This document shows positions 10,702 to 22,627 of a DNA stretch of 64,000 nucleotides, piece by piece (position 1 is the first letter of the stretch; every line of letters starts with the position of its first letter). The position numbers and the translations under genes are program-made. The stretch is from assembly GCF_003814555.1 (NCBI RefSeq), contig NZ_RKQN01000002.1:62001-126000 (forward strand). Direction: 5' to 3'. Origin of the DNA: Vulcaniibacterium tengchongense (GTDB taxonomy: Bacteria > Pseudomonadota > Gammaproteobacteria > Xanthomonadales > Xanthomonadaceae). The notes under the pieces were generated by a model, which was not told the origin of the DNA, did not search any database, and saw only the letters and a program-made list of their open reading frames with translations.

Positions 10702-11669
10702 GCCGCCGCACCTCCGTCGGGCTTGAGGCTGGACTCGAGCACGCGCCAGCACAGCTCTGCGAAATCGATGCCGACCTGGCGCGCCGCCTTGGGCACCAGC
10801 GAGTGGCTGGTCATCCCCGGCGCGGTGTTGATCTCGAGCAGGTACAGCTGGCCGGTGGCGCGCTCGCGCATGAAGTCGACCCGGCCCCAGCCGCTGCAGC
10901 CGGCGGCATCGAACGCGGCCAGCGCGAGGCGGCGGATCTCCGCCTCCTCGGCGCCTTCCAGGCCGGGGCACAGGTACCGGGTGTCGTCGGAGACGTACTT
11001 GGCGTGGTAGTCGTACCACTCGCCCTTGGGCACGATGCGGATCGACGGCAGCGCCTCGCGGCCGAGCACCGGCACGGTCAGCTCGTCGCCGACGATCAAC
11101 TGCTCCATCAGCAGCTCGCCGGGGTAGCGCGCGGCCTGCGCGACCGCGGCGTCGAGGTCGGCCTCGTCGAGCACGCGCGAGACGCCCACGCTGGACCCTT
11201 CGCAGGACGGCTTCACGAACACCGGCAGGCCGAGCGAGCGCGCCGCGGCGTGCACGTCGTCGCCCTTGGCCAGGCGCACGTAGCGGGGCGTCGGCAGCCC
11301 GACCGACAGCCACACCTGCTTGGTGCGGATCTTGTCCATCGACAGCGCCGAGCCGAGCACGCCCGAGCCGGTGTACGGCACGCCGAGCGCCTCGCACAGG
11401 CCCTGCAGCACCCCGTCCTCGCCGCCGCCCTTGTTGCCGTGCAGGATGTTGAACACCCGGTCGACCTTGCCGGCGCGGATCGCGTCGATCAGCGCCGGGA
11501 TGCCATCGACCGCGAACGCGTCCACGCCGCGCGCGCGCAGCGCCTCGAGCACGTTGCGGCCGGAGTCCAGCGACACCTCGCGCTCGGCGCTGGTGCCGCC
11601 CATCAGCACGGCGACGCGGCCGAACGCGGCCGGGTCGGCGATGCGCGGCGAAGCGGTCTGCGCGCTCAC
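10698..11669 (-). CDS. ddlB: D-alanine--D-alanine ligase DdlB
   Basis: This ATP-grasp ligase makes D-Ala-D-Ala for MurF. It has 323 residues. The N-terminus carries [19 protein letters not shown] and the ATP-grasp core has [17 protein letters not shown]. The metal-binding end is [22 protein letters not shown]. The GTG at 11669 overlaps the murC stop codon (GTGA) and is preceded by GGAGG at 6 bases. The next ATG is well inside the conserved domain, so GTG is preferred. Confidence 0.97.
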   Translation of the reverse strand: MSAQTASPRIADPAAFGRVAVLMGGTSAEREVSLDSGRNVLEALRARGVDAFAVDGIPALIDAIRAGKVDRVFNILHGNKGGGEDGVLQGLCEALGVPYTGSGVLGSALSMDKIRTKQVWLSVGLPTPRYVRLAKGDDVHAAARSLGLPVFVKPSCEGSSVGVSRVLDEADLDAAVAQAARYPGELLMEQLIVGDELTVPVLGREALPSIRIVPKGEWYDYHAKYVSDDTRYLCPGLEGAEEAEIRRLALAAFDAAGCSGWGRVDFMRERATGQLYLLEINTAPGMTSHSLVPKAARQVGIDFAELCWRVLESSLKPDGGAAA

Positions 11670-13111
11670 TTGGCGCCTCCTTCGAAACCCTGCGCGGCCA
11701 GCTGCTGCGCGGCGTAGCCGATGTCGCCCGCGCCCATCAGCAGCAGCAGGTCGCCGTCGGCAAGCACGTCCGGCAGCACGCCGGCCAGGTCGCCGGGGCC
11801 GGCGACCACGATCGGGTCGATGCGGCCGCGGGCGCGGATCGCGCGCGCCAGCGACTTGGCGTCGGCGCCGGCGATCGGCGCCTCGCCGGCCGGGTAGACC
11901 TCGGTCAGCACCAGCACGTCGACGCTCGACAGCACCGCGGCGAATTCGTCGAACAGGTCGCGCGTGCGGGTGTAGCGGTGCGGCTGGAACGCCACCACCA
12001 GGCGCCGGTCCGGCCAGCCGCCGCGCGCGGCCGCGAACACCGCCTCCAGTTCCTTCGGGTGGTGGCCGTAGTCGTCGACCAGCTGCACGGTCGCGCCCCT
12101 GGCCGTGGTCAGCCGCGCCAGCAGGTTGAAGCGGCGGCCGACGCCGGCGAACTTCTGCAGCGCGCGCGCGATCGCGTCCGCGCTCACGCCCAGCTGCCAA
12201 CCGACCGCGGCCGCGGCCAGCGCGTTGAGCACGTTGTGGCGGCCCGGCAGCGCCAGTTCGACCGGCGTGCGCGTGGCGTCCGGCAGGCACAGGGTGAAGC
12301 GCATGCAGGCGCCGTCCTGGCGCACGTCCTCGGCGCGCGCGTCCGCGTCCTCGTGCAGCCCGTAGGTCATCACGTGGCGCGGGGTGCGCCCCGCCAGCGC
12401 CGCGACCTCGGGATCGTCCAGGCACAGCACCGCCAGGCCGTAGAACGGCAGCCGGTGCATGAACTCCTCGAACGCGGCGCGCACCTTGGCGAAGTCGCCG
12501 CCGTAGTTCTCCAGGTGGTCGGCGTCGATGTTGGTGACGATCGCGATCTGCGGGTTCAGGCGCAGGAAGCTGCCGTCGCTCTCGTCGGCCTCGGCCACCA
12601 GCCAGTCGCCCTTGCCCAGGCGCGCGTTGGCACCGGCGGCCAGCAGCTGCCCGCCGATCACGAAGGTCGGGTCGATGCCGCCCTCGGCCAGCACGCTGGC
12701 CACCAGCGAAGTCGTGGTGGTCTTGCCGTGGGTGCCGGCCACCGCGATGCCGCGCTTGAAGCGCATCAGCTCGGCCAGCATTTCCGCGCGCGGCACCACC
12801 GGGATGCGCTGCGCGCGCGCCTCCAGCAGTTCCGGGTTGTCGGGCCTGATCGCGCTGGACACCACCACGCAGTCGGCGCCGAGCACGTTCGCCGCGGCAT
12901 GGCCGCGCCGCACGGCCACGCCGAGCGAGGCCAGGCGCCGGGTCACCGCGTTGTCGGCGTTGTCCGAGCCGGACACCTGGTAGCCGAGCGTGCACATGAC
13001 CTCGGCGATGCCGCTCATGCCGACCCCGCCGATGCCGACGAAATGCACGCGCGGGAAGGCCTTGGCGAGGTCGCCGGTGTGCTGCAGGCGGCGGCGCAGG
13101 GCCGTGCTCAT
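11666..13111 (-). CDS. murC: UDP-N-acetylmuramate--L-alanine ligase MurC
   Basis: MurC adds L-Ala to UDP-MurNAc, the first amino acid of the peptidoglycan stem. It has 481 residues. The N-terminal Rossmann motif is [18 protein letters not shown], the ATP loop is [19 protein letters not shown], and the central region has [12 protein letters not shown] with [12 protein letters not shown]. The C-terminal ligase domain begins at [12 protein letters not shown]. The ATG at 13111 overlaps the murG stop codon by 4 bases (ATGA). Confidence 0.98.
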   Translation of the reverse strand: MSTALRRRLQHTGDLAKAFPRVHFVGIGGVGMSGIAEVMCTLGYQVSGSDNADNAVTRRLASLGVAVRRGHAAANVLGADCVVVSSAIRPDNPELLEARAQRIPVVPRAEMLAELMRFKRGIAVAGTHGKTTTTSLVASVLAEGGIDPTFVIGGQLLAAGANARLGKGDWLVAEADESDGSFLRLNPQIAIVTNIDADHLENYGGDFAKVRAAFEEFMHRLPFYGLAVLCLDDPEVAALAGRTPRHVMTYGLHEDADARAEDVRQDGACMRFTLCLPDATRTPVELALPGRHNVLNALAAAAVGWQLGVSADAIARALQKFAGVGRRFNLLARLTTARGATVQLVDDYGHHPKELEAVFAAARGGWPDRRLVVAFQPHRYTRTRDLFDEFAAVLSSVDVLVLTEVYPAGEAPIAGADAKSLARAIRARGRIDPIVVAGPGDLAGVLPDVLADGDLLLLMGAGDIGYAAQQLAAQGFEGGAK

Positions 13112-14214
13112 TCGGTTCGCTCCAATACGATGTCGGCGACGCGTTGGGCCGCGTCGGGCTTGGCCAGCGCGCGCGCCGCCTGCGCCATGCGCAGCAGCGC
13201 GCCGCGCCCGGCGAGGGTTTCGATCTCGGCGGCGAGGCGCCGGGCCAGCTCGTCCTCGGACGCGCCCTGCGGCTGCAGCCGGGCGGCGCCGCGCTCTACC
13301 AGGAACCGCGCGTTCTGGGTCTGGTGGTCGTCGACCGCCTGCGGGAACGGCACCAGCACGCTGCCGACGCCGGCCGCGCACAGCTCGGCCAGGGTCAGCG
13401 CGCCGGCGCGGCAGACCACCAGGTCGGCCCAGGCGTAGGCGGCGGCCATGTCGGCGATGAACGGCTCCACGCGCGCGGCGATGCCGGCCTCGGCGTAGGC
13501 GCGCTCGGCGTCGTCCCGCAGCTTCTCGCCGCACTGGTGGCGCAGGTCCACCGGTACCCGCTCGCGCAGCGCGGCCAGCGCTTTCGGCACCGCGCGGTTG
13601 AGCGCGCGCGCGCCCTGGCTGCCGCCCAGCACCAGCAACCGCAGCGGGCCGTCGCGCCCGGCGAAGCGCTGTTCCGGCGGCGCCAGCGCCGCGATCTCGC
13701 CGCGCACCGGATTGCCGACCACGACCTCGCCGGGATGGCCGAAGGTGTCCGGGAAGCCGGTCAGCACGTGCCGGGCGAAGCGCGCCAGCACGCGGTTGGT
13801 CAGGCCGGGCGCGCGGTTCTGTTCGTGCACGGTCAAGGGCACGCCGGCGAGCCTGGCCGCCAGGCCGCCCGGGCCCGCGGCGAAACCGCCGAAGCTGATC
13901 ACCGCGCGCGGCCGCCGCTGGCGCAGGGTGCGGCCCGCCGCGCGCACCGCGGCGACCAGCTGGAACGGCGCGGCGAGCAGGCGCGCCGCGCCCTTGCCGC
14001 GGATCGCGCGCACCGCGATGGTGTCGATCCCGATGCCGTACTGCGGCACCAGGCGCGTCTCCATGCCGCCGTCGGCGCCGAGCCAGCGCACCGGCACGCC
14101 GCGCGCGCGCAGCGCGTGCGCGACCGCCAGCCCCGGGAAGATGTGCCCGCCGGTGCCGCCGGCGAGGATCATCACCGGGCGCGGTTCGGCGTCGACGTGC
14201 GCGGGACGGCTCAC
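13108..14214 (-). CDS. murG: UDP-N-acetylglucosamine transferase MurG
   Basis: MurG transfers GlcNAc to lipid I to give lipid II on the inner face of the membrane. It has 368 residues. The N-terminal glycine-rich loop is [18 protein letters not shown], followed by [19 protein letters not shown] and [12 protein letters not shown]. The donor domain has [14 protein letters not shown] and the UDP-GlcNAc site [20 protein letters not shown]. The GTG at 14214 overlaps the ftsW stop codon (GTGA), and the 14-residue lead fits the usual MurG start. A start at the ATG of MILAGG would be too short. Confidence 0.98.
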   Translation of the reverse strand: MSRPAHVDAEPRPVMILAGGTGGHIFPGLAVAHALRARGVPVRWLGADGGMETRLVPQYGIGIDTIAVRAIRGKGAARLLAAPFQLVAAVRAAGRTLRQRRPRAVISFGGFAAGPGGLAARLAGVPLTVHEQNRAPGLTNRVLARFARHVLTGFPDTFGHPGEVVVGNPVRGEIAALAPPEQRFAGRDGPLRLLVLGGSQGARALNRAVPKALAALRERVPVDLRHQCGEKLRDDAERAYAEAGIAARVEPFIADMAAAYAWADLVVCRAGALTLAELCAAGVGSVLVPFPQAVDDHQTQNARFLVERGAARLQPQGASEDELARRLAAEIETLAGRGALLRMAQAARALAKPDAAQRVADIVLERTE

Positions 14215-15569
14215 GCGATCCTCCCCAGCGTCGGTTCGACGCGCTGGCGCAGCCGGCTGGTGCCGCGCGCCGGCTCGGCCGCGGCCTGGCGCAGCACCGC
14301 GGCCACCGCCTCGGGCTGCTTGGCCGGCCTGCCGCGGCTGCCGGCGGGCGCGCCGGTGGGCGGCACGGCCGGCGCCGGCGCCGGCGCGGCGGCCGCGGCC
14401 TCGCCGCGCGCGCGCGCGACCTGGCGCCGCGCGCGCTCGTATTCGTAGGACACCCGCAGCAGCAGGCCGAGCGCGGCGCAGGTCATCATCACGCTGGAAC
14501 CGCCGTAGGAGATCATCGGCAGGGTCAGGCCCTTGGTCGGCAGCAGGCCGAGGTTCACGCCGATCGAGACCAGGCTCTGCAGCGCCATCCACAGGGCGAT
14601 GCCGAAGGTGCAGTAGCCGGCGAAATGGCGGCGCATCTCGACGCAGCGCAGGCCCAGCCACAGCGCGCGGCCGGCCAGGCCGGCGTACAGCGCGACCACC
14701 GCGCAGACGCCGACGAAGCCGAATTCCTCGGCGATCACCGCGAGGATGAAGTCGGTATGCGCCTCCGGCAGGTACGAAAGCTTCTGCACCGAGGCGCCGA
14801 GACCGACGCCGAACCATTCGCCGCGGCCGACCGCCATCAGCGCATTGGTCAGCTGGTAGCCGGTGTCGAACGGGTCGGCCCAGGGATCGAGGAACGAGGT
14901 CAGGCGGGTGACGCGGTAGGGCTCGGCGATCGCGACCACCGCCAGCAGCGGCAGGCCGACCAGCACCGGGCCGAACATCCGCGGCATGTTCACCCCGCCC
15001 AGCACCAGCAGGCCGGCGGTGATCGCCAGCAGCAGCGAGGACGAGCCGAAGTCCGGCTGCAGCAGCAGCAGCGCGACCAGGCCGACGGCCACGCCCAGCG
15101 GCTTGAGCATCGCGCCCCAGGTGGCGGTGACTTCCTCGCTGTAGCGCTTGAGGTAGCTGGCCAGCCAGACGATGTAGAGCAGTTTGACCGCCTCGACCGC
15201 CTGGAAGTTGGAGAAGCCGAGGTTGAGCCAGCGCCGCGCGCCGTTGACGCTCTTGCCGACCCCCGGCACGAACACCAGCAGCAGCAGCACGAAGCACAGC
15301 GGCAGCAGCCACTGGCTGTACTGCTCGATGCTCTTGAGCTCGGTGCGCATCACCCAGCCGGCCGCGACCAGGCCCATTGCCAGGAACACCAGGTGGCGGA
15401 CCAGGAAGTAGAACGGCCCCACCTCGAGGCTGTCGGTCACGCCGATCGACGCCGAACCGACCATCACCACGCCGATGCCGGCCAGGGCGCAGGTGATGCC
15501 GAGCAGCCACGGGTCGAAGCGGCCGCCGATCGCGTCGAGTCGGGTTGCCTGGCGCGCGGTCTCGTTCAT
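14211..15569 (-). CDS. ftsW: Lipid II polymerase FtsW (SEDS family)
   Basis: FtsW is the septal glycosyltransferase that polymerises lipid II together with FtsI. The 452-residue protein has about ten membrane segments. Signature stretches include [27 protein letters not shown], the catalytic-loop region [20 protein letters not shown], and [10 protein letters not shown] near the end. The C-terminal roughly 80 residues are an Ala/Pro/Arg-rich cytosolic tail. The ATG at 15569 shares one base with the mraY stop codon (TGATG). In E. coli murD lies between these two genes, but it is missing here. Confidence 0.98.
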   Translation of the reverse strand: MNETARQATRLDAIGGRFDPWLLGITCALAGIGVVMVGSASIGVTDSLEVGPFYFLVRHLVFLAMGLVAAGWVMRTELKSIEQYSQWLLPLCFVLLLLVFVPGVGKSVNGARRWLNLGFSNFQAVEAVKLLYIVWLASYLKRYSEEVTATWGAMLKPLGVAVGLVALLLLQPDFGSSSLLLAITAGLLVLGGVNMPRMFGPVLVGLPLLAVVAIAEPYRVTRLTSFLDPWADPFDTGYQLTNALMAVGRGEWFGVGLGASVQKLSYLPEAHTDFILAVIAEEFGFVGVCAVVALYAGLAGRALWLGLRCVEMRRHFAGYCTFGIALWMALQSLVSIGVNLGLLPTKGLTLPMISYGGSSVMMTCAALGLLLRVSYEYERARRQVARARGEAAAAAPAPAPAVPPTGAPAGSRGRPAKQPEAVAAVLRQAAAEPARGTSRLRQRVEPTLGRIA

Positions 15570-16654
15570 CAGCGCACCTTCAGCGTGGCCAGGCCGACCA
15601 GGACCAGGATCACCGAGATGATCCAGAAGCGCACGATCACCCGCGGCTCCGGCCAGCCCTTGAGCTCGAAGTGGTGGTGGATCGGCGCCATCCGGAACAC
15701 GCGCTTGCCGGTGAGCTTGAACGACGCCACCTGGATCATCACCGACAGGGTCTCGACCACGAAGATGCCGCCCATCACCACCAGCACCAGTTCCTGGCGC
15801 ACGATCACCGCGATGGTGCCGAGCACCGCGCCCAGCGCGAGCGCGCCGATGTCGCCCATGAACACCATCGCCGGGTAGGTGTTGAACCAGAGGAAGCCCA
15901 GGCCGGCGCCGGCGATCGCGGCGCAGATGATCACCAGCTCGCCCGCGCCCGGGATCGTCGGGATCTGCAGGTAGTCGGAGAACACCGCGTTGCCGGAGGC
16001 GTAGGCGAACACGCCCAGCGCGCAGGCGACCAGCACGGTCGGCATGATCGCCAGGCCGTCGAGGCCGTCGGTCAGGTTGACCGCGTTGGAGAAGCCGACG
16101 ATCCAGAAGTAGGCGATCGCGACGAAGCTGACCCCCACCAGCGGCAGCGCGACGGCCTTGAAGAACGGGATGTAGAACGTGGTCGCCGCGGGCACGTCGG
16201 CGGTGTGGTACAGGAACAGGCCGGCGCCGAGGCCGAACAGCGACTGCAGCAGGTACTTCCAGCGCGACTTCATCCCGTTCGGGTCGCGCTTGACGATCTT
16301 GATCCAGTCGTCCCAGAAGCCGATCCAGCCGAACGCCAGCATCACCGCCAGCACCAGCCAGACGTAGCGGTTGCGCAGGTCGCCCCACAGCAGCACCGCC
16401 GCGGCCACGGTGAGCAGGATCAGCGCGCCGCCCATGGTCGGCGTGCCGGCCTTGGAGAAGTGCGATTGCGGCCCCTCCTGGCGGATCGGCTGGCCACCCT
16501 TGAGCTGCGACAGGCGCCGGATCACCGCCGGCCCCCACCACAGCGACAGGAACAGCGAGGTCAGCGCGGCGAGGATGCCGCGGAAGGTCAGGTAGCCGAA
16601 CAGCCCGAACAGGCTCTGCAGTTGCTCCAGCCAGCGCGCGAGTTCAAGCAGCAT
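15569..16654 (-). CDS. mraY: Phospho-MurNAc-pentapeptide transferase MraY
   Basis: MraY moves phospho-MurNAc-pentapeptide to undecaprenyl phosphate to give lipid I. The 361-residue membrane protein has ten segments. It shows the family motifs [12 protein letters not shown] near 70, [13 protein letters not shown] with the catalytic [15 protein letters not shown] with its Asp cluster, and the histidine motif [15 protein letters not shown] near the C-terminus. The start at 16654 lies inside the end of murF (11-base overlap). Confidence 0.98.
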   Translation of the reverse strand: MLLELARWLEQLQSLFGLFGYLTFRGILAALTSLFLSLWWGPAVIRRLSQLKGGQPIRQEGPQSHFSKAGTPTMGGALILLTVAAAVLLWGDLRNRYVWLVLAVMLAFGWIGFWDDWIKIVKRDPNGMKSRWKYLLQSLFGLGAGLFLYHTADVPAATTFYIPFFKAVALPLVGVSFVAIAYFWIVGFSNAVNLTDGLDGLAIMPTVLVACALGVFAYASGNAVFSDYLQIPTIPGAGELVIICAAIAGAGLGFLWFNTYPAMVFMGDIGALALGAVLGTIAVIVRQELVLVVMGGIFVVETLSVMIQVASFKLTGKRVFRMAPIHHHFELKGWPEPRVIVRFWIISVILVLVGLATLKVR

Positions 16655-18041
16655 GGTCGTCCCCTCCGGCTTCGCGCGCGTCGGCGGCCAACAGCGCGGT
16701 CACGATCTTGTCCATCGCGCTGCCGCGCGACCCCTTCACCAGCACGCGCACGCCGCCGCGCAGCTGCGCGCGCAGCGCCTCGGCGAGCGTGTCGTGGCGC
16801 TCGTACCGCGCGGCCCCGTCGCCGAACGCCCGCGCCGCGTGCGCGCTGAACGGGCCCAGCGCGAACAGCCGGGTCACCCCGGCGGCGCGCGCGCGGCGGC
16901 CGACTTCGGCGTGCATCCCGGCCGCGTCGGCGCCGAGCTCGCGCATGTCGCCGAGCACCAGCCAGGCTTCGCCGCCGGCGCCGCGGCCGGCCTCGGCCAG
17001 GGTCTCGATCGCCGCGGCCAGCGAGCCCGGGTTGGCGTTGTAGCTGTCGTCGATCAGCACCGCGCCGCTGCGCAGCGCGTGCGTGGCCAGGCGGCCGGCG
17101 ACCGGGCGCGCCGCGGCCAGCCCTTCGGCGACGGTCGCCAGCGGCGCGCCGGCGGCGAACGCGATCGACGCCGCGGCCAGCGCGTTGCGTACGTTGTGCC
17201 GGCCCGGCATCGCGATCTCGACCGCGGCCTCGCCGGCCGGCGACACCAGCACGAAGCGCGAGCCGGCCTCGCCGAGCGCGAGGTCGCGCGCGCTCACGTC
17301 GGCGCCCTGCTCCAGGCCGAAGCGGATCAACCGGCGGCCGTGGGCGCACTCGGCGAAGAACTGGGCGAAGGCGTCGTCGGCATTGATCACCGCGGTGCCG
17401 CCGTCGCGCAGGTCGTCGTACACCGCCGCCTTGGTGTCGGCGATCGCCAGCAGGCTGCCCATGCGCTCGATGTGGGCCGGGGCGACGTTGTTGACCAGGC
17501 CGACGTGCGGCGGCGCGATCGCGGTCAGGTAGGCGATGTCGCCGGGCTTGCCGGCGCCCATCTCGTAGACCGCGTACTGCGCGTCCTCCGGCGCCTCGAG
17601 TACCGCCAGCGGCAGGCCGATCTCGTTGTTGCGGTTGCCGGGATTGGCGTAGGCGCGGCCGTGCCGCGCCAGGATCGCCGCGGTCAGCGTCTTCACGCTG
17701 GTCTTGCCGTTGCTGCCGGTGATCGCGACCACCGTCGCCGCGCGCCCGCGCTGCACCGCGGCCGCCCAGTCGCCCAGCGCGCGCTCGGTGTCGGCGACCA
17801 CGACCTGCGGCACGGCCAGGTCCAGCTCGCGCGCGACCAGCAGCGCCGCCACGCCGCCCTGCACCGCCTGCGGCGCGTGGTCGTGGCCGTCGAAGCGCTC
17901 GCCCTTGAGCGCGACGAACACCGCGGCGCCGCCCTGCGGCAGCGCGCGGGTGTCGGTGGCGACCGCATCGACCGTGCGGTCCTCGCCGCGCAGGCGGCCG
18001 CCGGTCCAGCGCGCGATCTCGGACAGGCGCGTCGGCCTCAT
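16644..18041 (-). CDS. murF: UDP-MurNAc-tripeptide--D-Ala-D-Ala ligase MurF
   Basis: MurF adds the D-Ala-D-Ala dipeptide to complete the pentapeptide precursor. It has 465 residues. The N-terminal substrate-binding domain starts with [13 protein letters not shown], the ATP loop is [15 protein letters not shown], followed by [31 protein letters not shown] and the C-terminal [15 protein letters not shown]. The ATG at 18041 overlaps the murE stop by 4 bases. Confidence 0.98.
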   Translation of the reverse strand: MRPTRLSEIARWTGGRLRGEDRTVDAVATDTRALPQGGAAVFVALKGERFDGHDHAPQAVQGGVAALLVARELDLAVPQVVVADTERALGDWAAAVQRGRAATVVAITGSNGKTSVKTLTAAILARHGRAYANPGNRNNEIGLPLAVLEAPEDAQYAVYEMGAGKPGDIAYLTAIAPPHVGLVNNVAPAHIERMGSLLAIADTKAAVYDDLRDGGTAVINADDAFAQFFAECAHGRRLIRFGLEQGADVSARDLALGEAGSRFVLVSPAGEAAVEIAMPGRHNVRNALAAASIAFAAGAPLATVAEGLAAARPVAGRLATHALRSGAVLIDDSYNANPGSLAAAIETLAEAGRGAGGEAWLVLGDMRELGADAAGMHAEVGRRARAAGVTRLFALGPFSAHAARAFGDGAARYERHDTLAEALRAQLRGGVRVLVKGSRGSAMDKIVTALLAADAREAGGDDHAA

Positions 18042-19522
18042 GCGCCCCCCTCCCGCCGCTGCGCCAGCACCGCGCGCGCCACCTCGGCGTCGTCGAAGGG
18101 ATGCTTGACGCCGGCGACTTCCTGATAGGTCTCGTGGCCCTTGCCGGCGACCAGCACGATGTCGTCGGGGCCGGCCTCGCCGATCGCGCGCGCGATCGCC
18201 GCGGCGCGGTCGCGCTCGACCACCGCGCGCCCGGGCCGGGCGAAACCGGCGACGATCTCGGCGACGATCGCGTCGCCGTCCTCGCCGCGCGGGTTGTCGT
18301 CGGTGACGTAGACGCGCTCGGCGTGCGCCTCGGCGATCGCCGCCATCTGCGGGCGCTTGCCGCGGTCGCGCTCGCCGCCGCAGCCGAACACGCAGATCAG
18401 GCGCCCGCGCAGATGCCCGCGCAGCGATTCCAGCGCCTGCTGCAACGGGTCGGGCTTGTGCGAGTAATCGACCACCACCAGCGGCAGGCGGCCGTCGCCG
18501 CCGAGCCGGTTCATCCGCCCGGGGATCGGCTGCAGCCGCGGCAGGACCCCGGCGATCGCCGCATCGTCCTCGCCCAGCGCGTGCAGCACGCCGGCCACCG
18601 CCAGCAGGTTGTCGACGTTGAAGCGGCCGAGCAGCGGCGAGCGCACCGGATGGCGGGCGTCGCCGAGGACCAGGTCGAAGGCGATGCCGGAGGCGTCGAG
18701 TTCCACGCGCTCGGCGCCGACCAGCGCCTGCTGGCCGCCGCGCGCGCTCAGGCCGATGCCGCGCACGCCTTCCGGCAGCCGCGCCAGCAGCGACACGCCG
18801 AACGCGTCGTCGACGTTGATCGCCGCCGCGCGCAGCCCGGGCCGCGCGAACAGCTTGGCCTTGGCCGCGCCGTAGCTGGCCATGTCGCCGTGGTAGTCGA
18901 GGTGGTCGCGGGTGAGGTTGGTGAACACCGCCACGTCGTAGTGCACGCCGTCGACGCGGCCCTGGTCGAGCGCGTGCGAGCTGACCTCCATCGCCACCGC
19001 CTCGGCGCCGGCGTCGCGCAACTGCGCCAGCAGCGCGTGCATCTGCAGCACCAGGGGCGTGGTGAAGCCGGTCGGGCGCGCCGCGCCGTACAGGCCGGCG
19101 CCGAGCGTGCCGATGGTCCCGGCGCGGCGGCCGCGCAGCTCCAGCGCCTGCGCGATCAGCTGCACGGTCGAAGTCTTGCCGCTGGTGCCGGTGACGCCGA
19201 CCATCGTCATCGCCCGCGACGGATGGCCGTGGAACTCGTCGGCCATCGCGCCCAGGCGCGCACGCAGGCCCGGCACCGCGATCGCGTCCGCGGGCGCGGG
19301 CAGCCCGGCCGGCGCCGGCGGCTCGAACAGCACCGCGACCGCGCCGGCCGCGCGCGCCTGCTCGGCGAACTGCAGGCCGTGCGCGCCGAAGCCGGCGATG
19401 GCGACGAACGCATCGCCCGGCCGCACCTCGCGGCTGTCCATGGTCAGGCCGTGGACGCGCAGGTCGCCGGGCACGCCGGCGACGTCGGGCAGCAGCTCGC
19501 GCAGCAGCATCGTCCGGCTCAT
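18038..19522 (-). CDS. murE: UDP-MurNAc-dipeptide ligase MurE, meso-diaminopimelate type
   Basis: MurE adds the third stem amino acid. It has 494 residues. The ATP loop is TGTSGKTS at 111-118, and the carbamylated-lysine region follows [23 protein letters not shown] at 409-412 (in [12 protein letters not shown]) is the motif that selects meso-diaminopimelate rather than lysine, so this cell has the Gram-negative type of peptidoglycan. The ATG at 19522 overlaps the ftsI stop by 4 bases. Confidence 0.97.
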   Translation of the reverse strand: MSRTMLLRELLPDVAGVPGDLRVHGLTMDSREVRPGDAFVAIAGFGAHGLQFAEQARAAGAVAVLFEPPAPAGLPAPADAIAVPGLRARLGAMADEFHGHPSRAMTMVGVTGTSGKTSTVQLIAQALELRGRRAGTIGTLGAGLYGAARPTGFTTPLVLQMHALLAQLRDAGAEAVAMEVSSHALDQGRVDGVHYDVAVFTNLTRDHLDYHGDMASYGAAKAKLFARPGLRAAAINVDDAFGVSLLARLPEGVRGIGLSARGGQQALVGAERVELDASGIAFDLVLGDARHPVRSPLLGRFNVDNLLAVAGVLHALGEDDAAIAGVLPRLQPIPGRMNRLGGDGRLPLVVVDYSHKPDPLQQALESLRGHLRGRLICVFGCGGERDRGKRPQMAAIAEAHAERVYVTDDNPRGEDGDAIVAEIVAGFARPGRAVVERDRAAAIARAIGEAGPDDIVLVAGKGHETYQEVAGVKHPFDDAEVARAVLAQRREGGA

Positions 19523-21408
19523 CGCGCCGCCTCCCGCAGCGCCGGCCGCACCGGCGCCGCGGCCGGCAGCGCCTTGCCCGCGGCCTTGGCGCGCTTGGCT
19601 TCGGCCTCGGCCTGCGCCGCCAGCCAGGTGTCGATGTCGTCCGGCGGCACGTCCATCAGCCGCAGCGCGCCCTCCATCACGCTCTTGAACATCGGCGCGG
19701 AGACGAAGCCGCCGAAGTAGCCCTTGGCCGGGTCCGGGTCGTCGATCGCCACCACCATCGAGAAGCGCGGGTTCTGCACCGGCACCACGCCGGCGAAGTA
19801 CGACACGTAGCGGCGCGAGTAGCCGCCGGCGCTGTTGAACTTGCGCGCGGTGCCGGTCTTGCCGGCGACGTGGTAGCCGAGGATCGCGGCCTGGCGGGCG
19901 GTGCCGCCGGGTTCGGTCACGGTCTGCATCATGCGCACGACCTCGGCCGCGATCGCCGGATCGAGCACCTGCCTGGGCTCGCTGCGCTCGCCCTTGACGA
20001 AGGTCGGCCGGATCAGCTTGCCGCCGTTGCCGAGCGCGGCGTACGCCACCGCGATCTGCAGCGGCGTGGCCGAGAGGCCGTAGCCGTAGGACATGGTCTG
20101 CTTGGTGGTGCCGCTCCAGCGCCGCGGCGGCATCAGCACGCCGGTGGACTCGCCGGGAAAGCCGCTGCCCGGCTTCTCGCCGTAGCCGAAGCGGTGCAGG
20201 AACGAATAGAAGTACTCGTCCGACAGCTTGGCGACGATCTTGGCCGCGCCGACGTTCGAGCTCTTGGTGATCACGCCGGTGGTGTCGAGCACGCCGTAGT
20301 TGTGGTGGTCGGTGGTGCGGTAGCGGCCGTTCGGGATCCAGCCCGGGTTGGTGTCGAACTTGGTGTGCGGGGTGATGACGCCTGCCTCGAGCGCGGCGGC
20401 CACGGTCAGCGGCTTCATCGTCGAGCCCGGCTCGATCACGTCGGTGACCGCGCGGTTGCGGTGCGCGTCGAGCTCGCCGGTGCTCACCGCGTTCGGGTTG
20501 AAGGTCGGCAGGTTGGCCATCGCCAGCACCTCGCCGGTGGCGACGTCGAGCACCACTGCCGAGCCGGCGCTGGCGCCGGTGCGCTGCAGGGTCGCGCGCA
20601 GTTCGCGGAAGGTCAGGTACTGGATGCGGCGGTCGACGCTCAGGGTCAGGTCGCGCCCCGGCTCGGCCGGCTTGACCAGGTCGACGCTCTCGATGATGCG
20701 GCCGGCGCCGTCGCGGATCACCCGCTTCACCCCGGGCTTGCCGCGCAGCCAATCGTCGAACGCCAGCTCCAGCCCTTCCTGGCCGCGGTCGTCGATGTTG
20801 GTGAAGCCCAGCACGTGCGCCAGCGCCTCGCCCTGCGGGTAGAAGCGGCGGAACTCGCGCTGGCTGAACACGCCGGGGATCTTGCGCGCGAGGATCTTAC
20901 GCGCCTGGTCCGGGTTGATCCGGCGCTTGAGGTAGACGAACTCCTTGTCCGCGCGCTGGCTCAGCTTGCGGATCAGCTCGTCGGCGGGCACGCCCAGCGC
21001 CTGCGCCAGCTCGGGCAGGCGGTCCGGCGTCTTCAGCAGCTCCTTCGGATTGCCCCACACCGACTCCACCGGCGTGGACACCGCCAGCGGCTCGCCGTTG
21101 CGGTCGGTGATCATGCCGCGCGAGGTCGGGATCGGGATCTCGCGCAGCGAGCGCGCGTCGCCCTGCTGGCGGTAGAACTCGTTGCTGACCACCTGCAGGT
21201 CGAACGCGCGCACCACCAGCGCCAGCGAGCACAGGCCGAGCGTGCCGCCGACCAGCAGCAGGCGGTTGCGCAGGTCGAACCCCTGGCGCGCGCGCGGCTT
21301 GCCCGCGCCCCGCTCCTCGCGCGCGGGGCCGCGCCAGGCGCGCAGCAGCTGGCGCAGCGCGCCGCCGCGCTCGCCGGAACGGGAACCGCGTCCGTTCGCC
21401 GCGCTCAT
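19519..21408 (-). CDS. ftsI: Peptidoglycan D,D-transpeptidase FtsI (PBP3)
   Basis: FtsI is the septal transpeptidase that partners FtsW. It has 629 residues. After a basic cytosolic N-terminus comes one membrane segment ([17 protein letters not shown], about 51-67), then a pedestal domain and the penicillin-binding domain. The catalytic motifs are STMK at 329-332 (active Ser329), SSN at 383-385 and KTGT at 517-520. A C-terminal Ala/Lys-rich tail of about 40 residues follows the fold. The ATG at 21408 overlaps the ftsL stop by 4 bases. Confidence 0.98.
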   Translation of the reverse strand: MSAANGRGSRSGERGGALRQLLRAWRGPAREERGAGKPRARQGFDLRNRLLLVGGTLGLCSLALVVRAFDLQVVSNEFYRQQGDARSLREIPIPTSRGMITDRNGEPLAVSTPVESVWGNPKELLKTPDRLPELAQALGVPADELIRKLSQRADKEFVYLKRRINPDQARKILARKIPGVFSQREFRRFYPQGEALAHVLGFTNIDDRGQEGLELAFDDWLRGKPGVKRVIRDGAGRIIESVDLVKPAEPGRDLTLSVDRRIQYLTFRELRATLQRTGASAGSAVVLDVATGEVLAMANLPTFNPNAVSTGELDAHRNRAVTDVIEPGSTMKPLTVAAALEAGVITPHTKFDTNPGWIPNGRYRTTDHHNYGVLDTTGVITKSSNVGAAKIVAKLSDEYFYSFLHRFGYGEKPGSGFPGESTGVLMPPRRWSGTTKQTMSYGYGLSATPLQIAVAYAALGNGGKLIRPTFVKGERSEPRQVLDPAIAAEVVRMMQTVTEPGGTARQAAILGYHVAGKTGTARKFNSAGGYSRRYVSYFAGVVPVQNPRFSMVVAIDDPDPAKGYFGGFVSAPMFKSVMEGALRLMDVPPDDIDTWLAAQAEAEAKRAKAAGKALPAAAPVRPALREAAR

Positions 21409-21668
21409 GGCCGCACCACCACGATCTCCGGGCCTTCCGGGAACTTCATCCCGAGGCGGTCGCGCGCAACCTGGTCGATGCGGTTGCTCTCCGCCCAGGT
21501 CGCCTGCTCCAGCTGCAGCCGGCCGAATTCGATGTTGAGCTCGTCGCGCGCCCGCTCCAGCCGGCTCAGCTGCACGAACAGCTGGCGGTGCTGGTGGCGC
21601 GCGTACACCACCGCCAGCGCGGAGATCACGTTGGCGGCGACCAGCGCGGTCAGCAGCAGCCGGCTCAT
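21405..21668 (-). CDS. ftsL: Cell division protein FtsL
   Basis: FtsL is a small bitopic membrane protein of the divisome that forms a complex with FtsB and FtsQ. It has 87 residues, with an N-terminal membrane segment ([20 protein letters not shown]) followed by a coiled coil with a leucine heptad pattern ([20 protein letters not shown]) and the conserved end [14 protein letters not shown]. Position between rsmH and ftsI and 4-base overlaps at both ends support the call. Confidence 0.95.
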   Translation of the reverse strand: MSRLLLTALVAANVISALAVVYARHQHRQLFVQLSRLERARDELNIEFGRLQLEQATWAESNRIDQVARDRLGMKFPEGPEIVVVRP

Positions 21669-22627
21669 GCGGCGCCTCCGGCGGCGGGCAGCTTTTCCGC
21701 CACCCGCAACACCGCGCTGCGCGCGCGCGGGTTGGCCGCGACCTCGGCCTCGTCGGCCTTGCGCGCGCCGCCGATCGCGCGCAGCGTCGGCGTGAACGCG
21801 ACCGCCACCGGCATGCGCCGGCGGGCCGGCGGCGCCTTCTCGTGGCGGGCGATGAACTGCTTGACGATGCGGTCCTCGAGCGAGTGGAAGCTGATCACCG
21901 CCAGGCGCCCGCCCGGCTTCAGCCGCGCCAGCGCCGCGTCCAGCCCGGCCTCGAGGTCGGCCAGCTCGCGGTTGATGTGGATGCGGATCGCCTGGAAGCT
22001 GCGGGTGGCCGGGTGGATCCGCCCCTCGCCCCGCGGCACCGCCTGCGCGATCAGCGCGGCCAGCTGCGCGGTGCGCTCGAGCGGCTGCTGCGAGCGGCGG
22101 GCGACGATCGCCCGGGCGATGCGCCGGCTCATCCGCTCCTCGCCGTAGGTCCACAGCACGTCGGCGATCTCGCGCTCGGGCGCCTCGGCCAGCCACTGCG
22201 CCGCGCTCGGGCCCCGCTCCGGGTCCATGCGCATGTCGAGCGGACCGTCCTTGCCGAAGCTGAAGCCGCGCTCGGCCACGTCCAGCTGCGGCGACGACAC
22301 GCCCAGGTCGAACAGCACGCCGTCCAGGCCGGCGGCGGTCGCGTCCCAGTCGGCGAGCGCGGCGAAGCTGCCGCGGCGGATCGCCACGCGCGGGTCCGCG
22401 CCGAACTCGCGTTCGGCGACGGCGATCGCTTCGGGATCCTTGTCCATGAGCAGCAGCCGGCCTCCGGGGCCGAGTTGATCGAGCACGCCGCGCGCGTGAC
22501 CGCCGCGCCCGAACGTGCCGTCCAGGTACGTGCCGTCCCCGCGCACGCGCAGCCCTTCGAGGGTTTGCGCGTACATCACGGGGAGGTGGCCGGAGAGCGC
22601 GCCGCGCTCCATGCCACCCACCGTCAC
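21665..22627 (-). CDS. rsmH: 16S rRNA (cytosine1402-N4)-methyltransferase RsmH (MraW)
   Basis: RsmH methylates C1402 of 16S rRNA in the ribosomal P site. It has 320 residues. The methyltransferase motifs are [27 protein letters not shown] and [13 protein letters not shown]. The C-terminal family signature is [12 protein letters not shown]. The GTG at 22627 overlaps the mraZ stop codon (GTGA). An ATG five codons later (22612) is the alternative. Confidence 0.97.
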   Translation of the reverse strand: MTVGGMERGALSGHLPVMYAQTLEGLRVRGDGTYLDGTFGRGGHARGVLDQLGPGGRLLLMDKDPEAIAVAEREFGADPRVAIRRGSFAALADWDATAAGLDGVLFDLGVSSPQLDVAERGFSFGKDGPLDMRMDPERGPSAAQWLAEAPEREIADVLWTYGEERMSRRIARAIVARRSQQPLERTAQLAALIAQAVPRGEGRIHPATRSFQAIRIHINRELADLEAGLDAALARLKPGGRLAVISFHSLEDRIVKQFIARHEKAPPARRRMPVAVAFTPTLRAIGGARKADEAEVAANPRARSAVLRVAEKLPAAGGAA

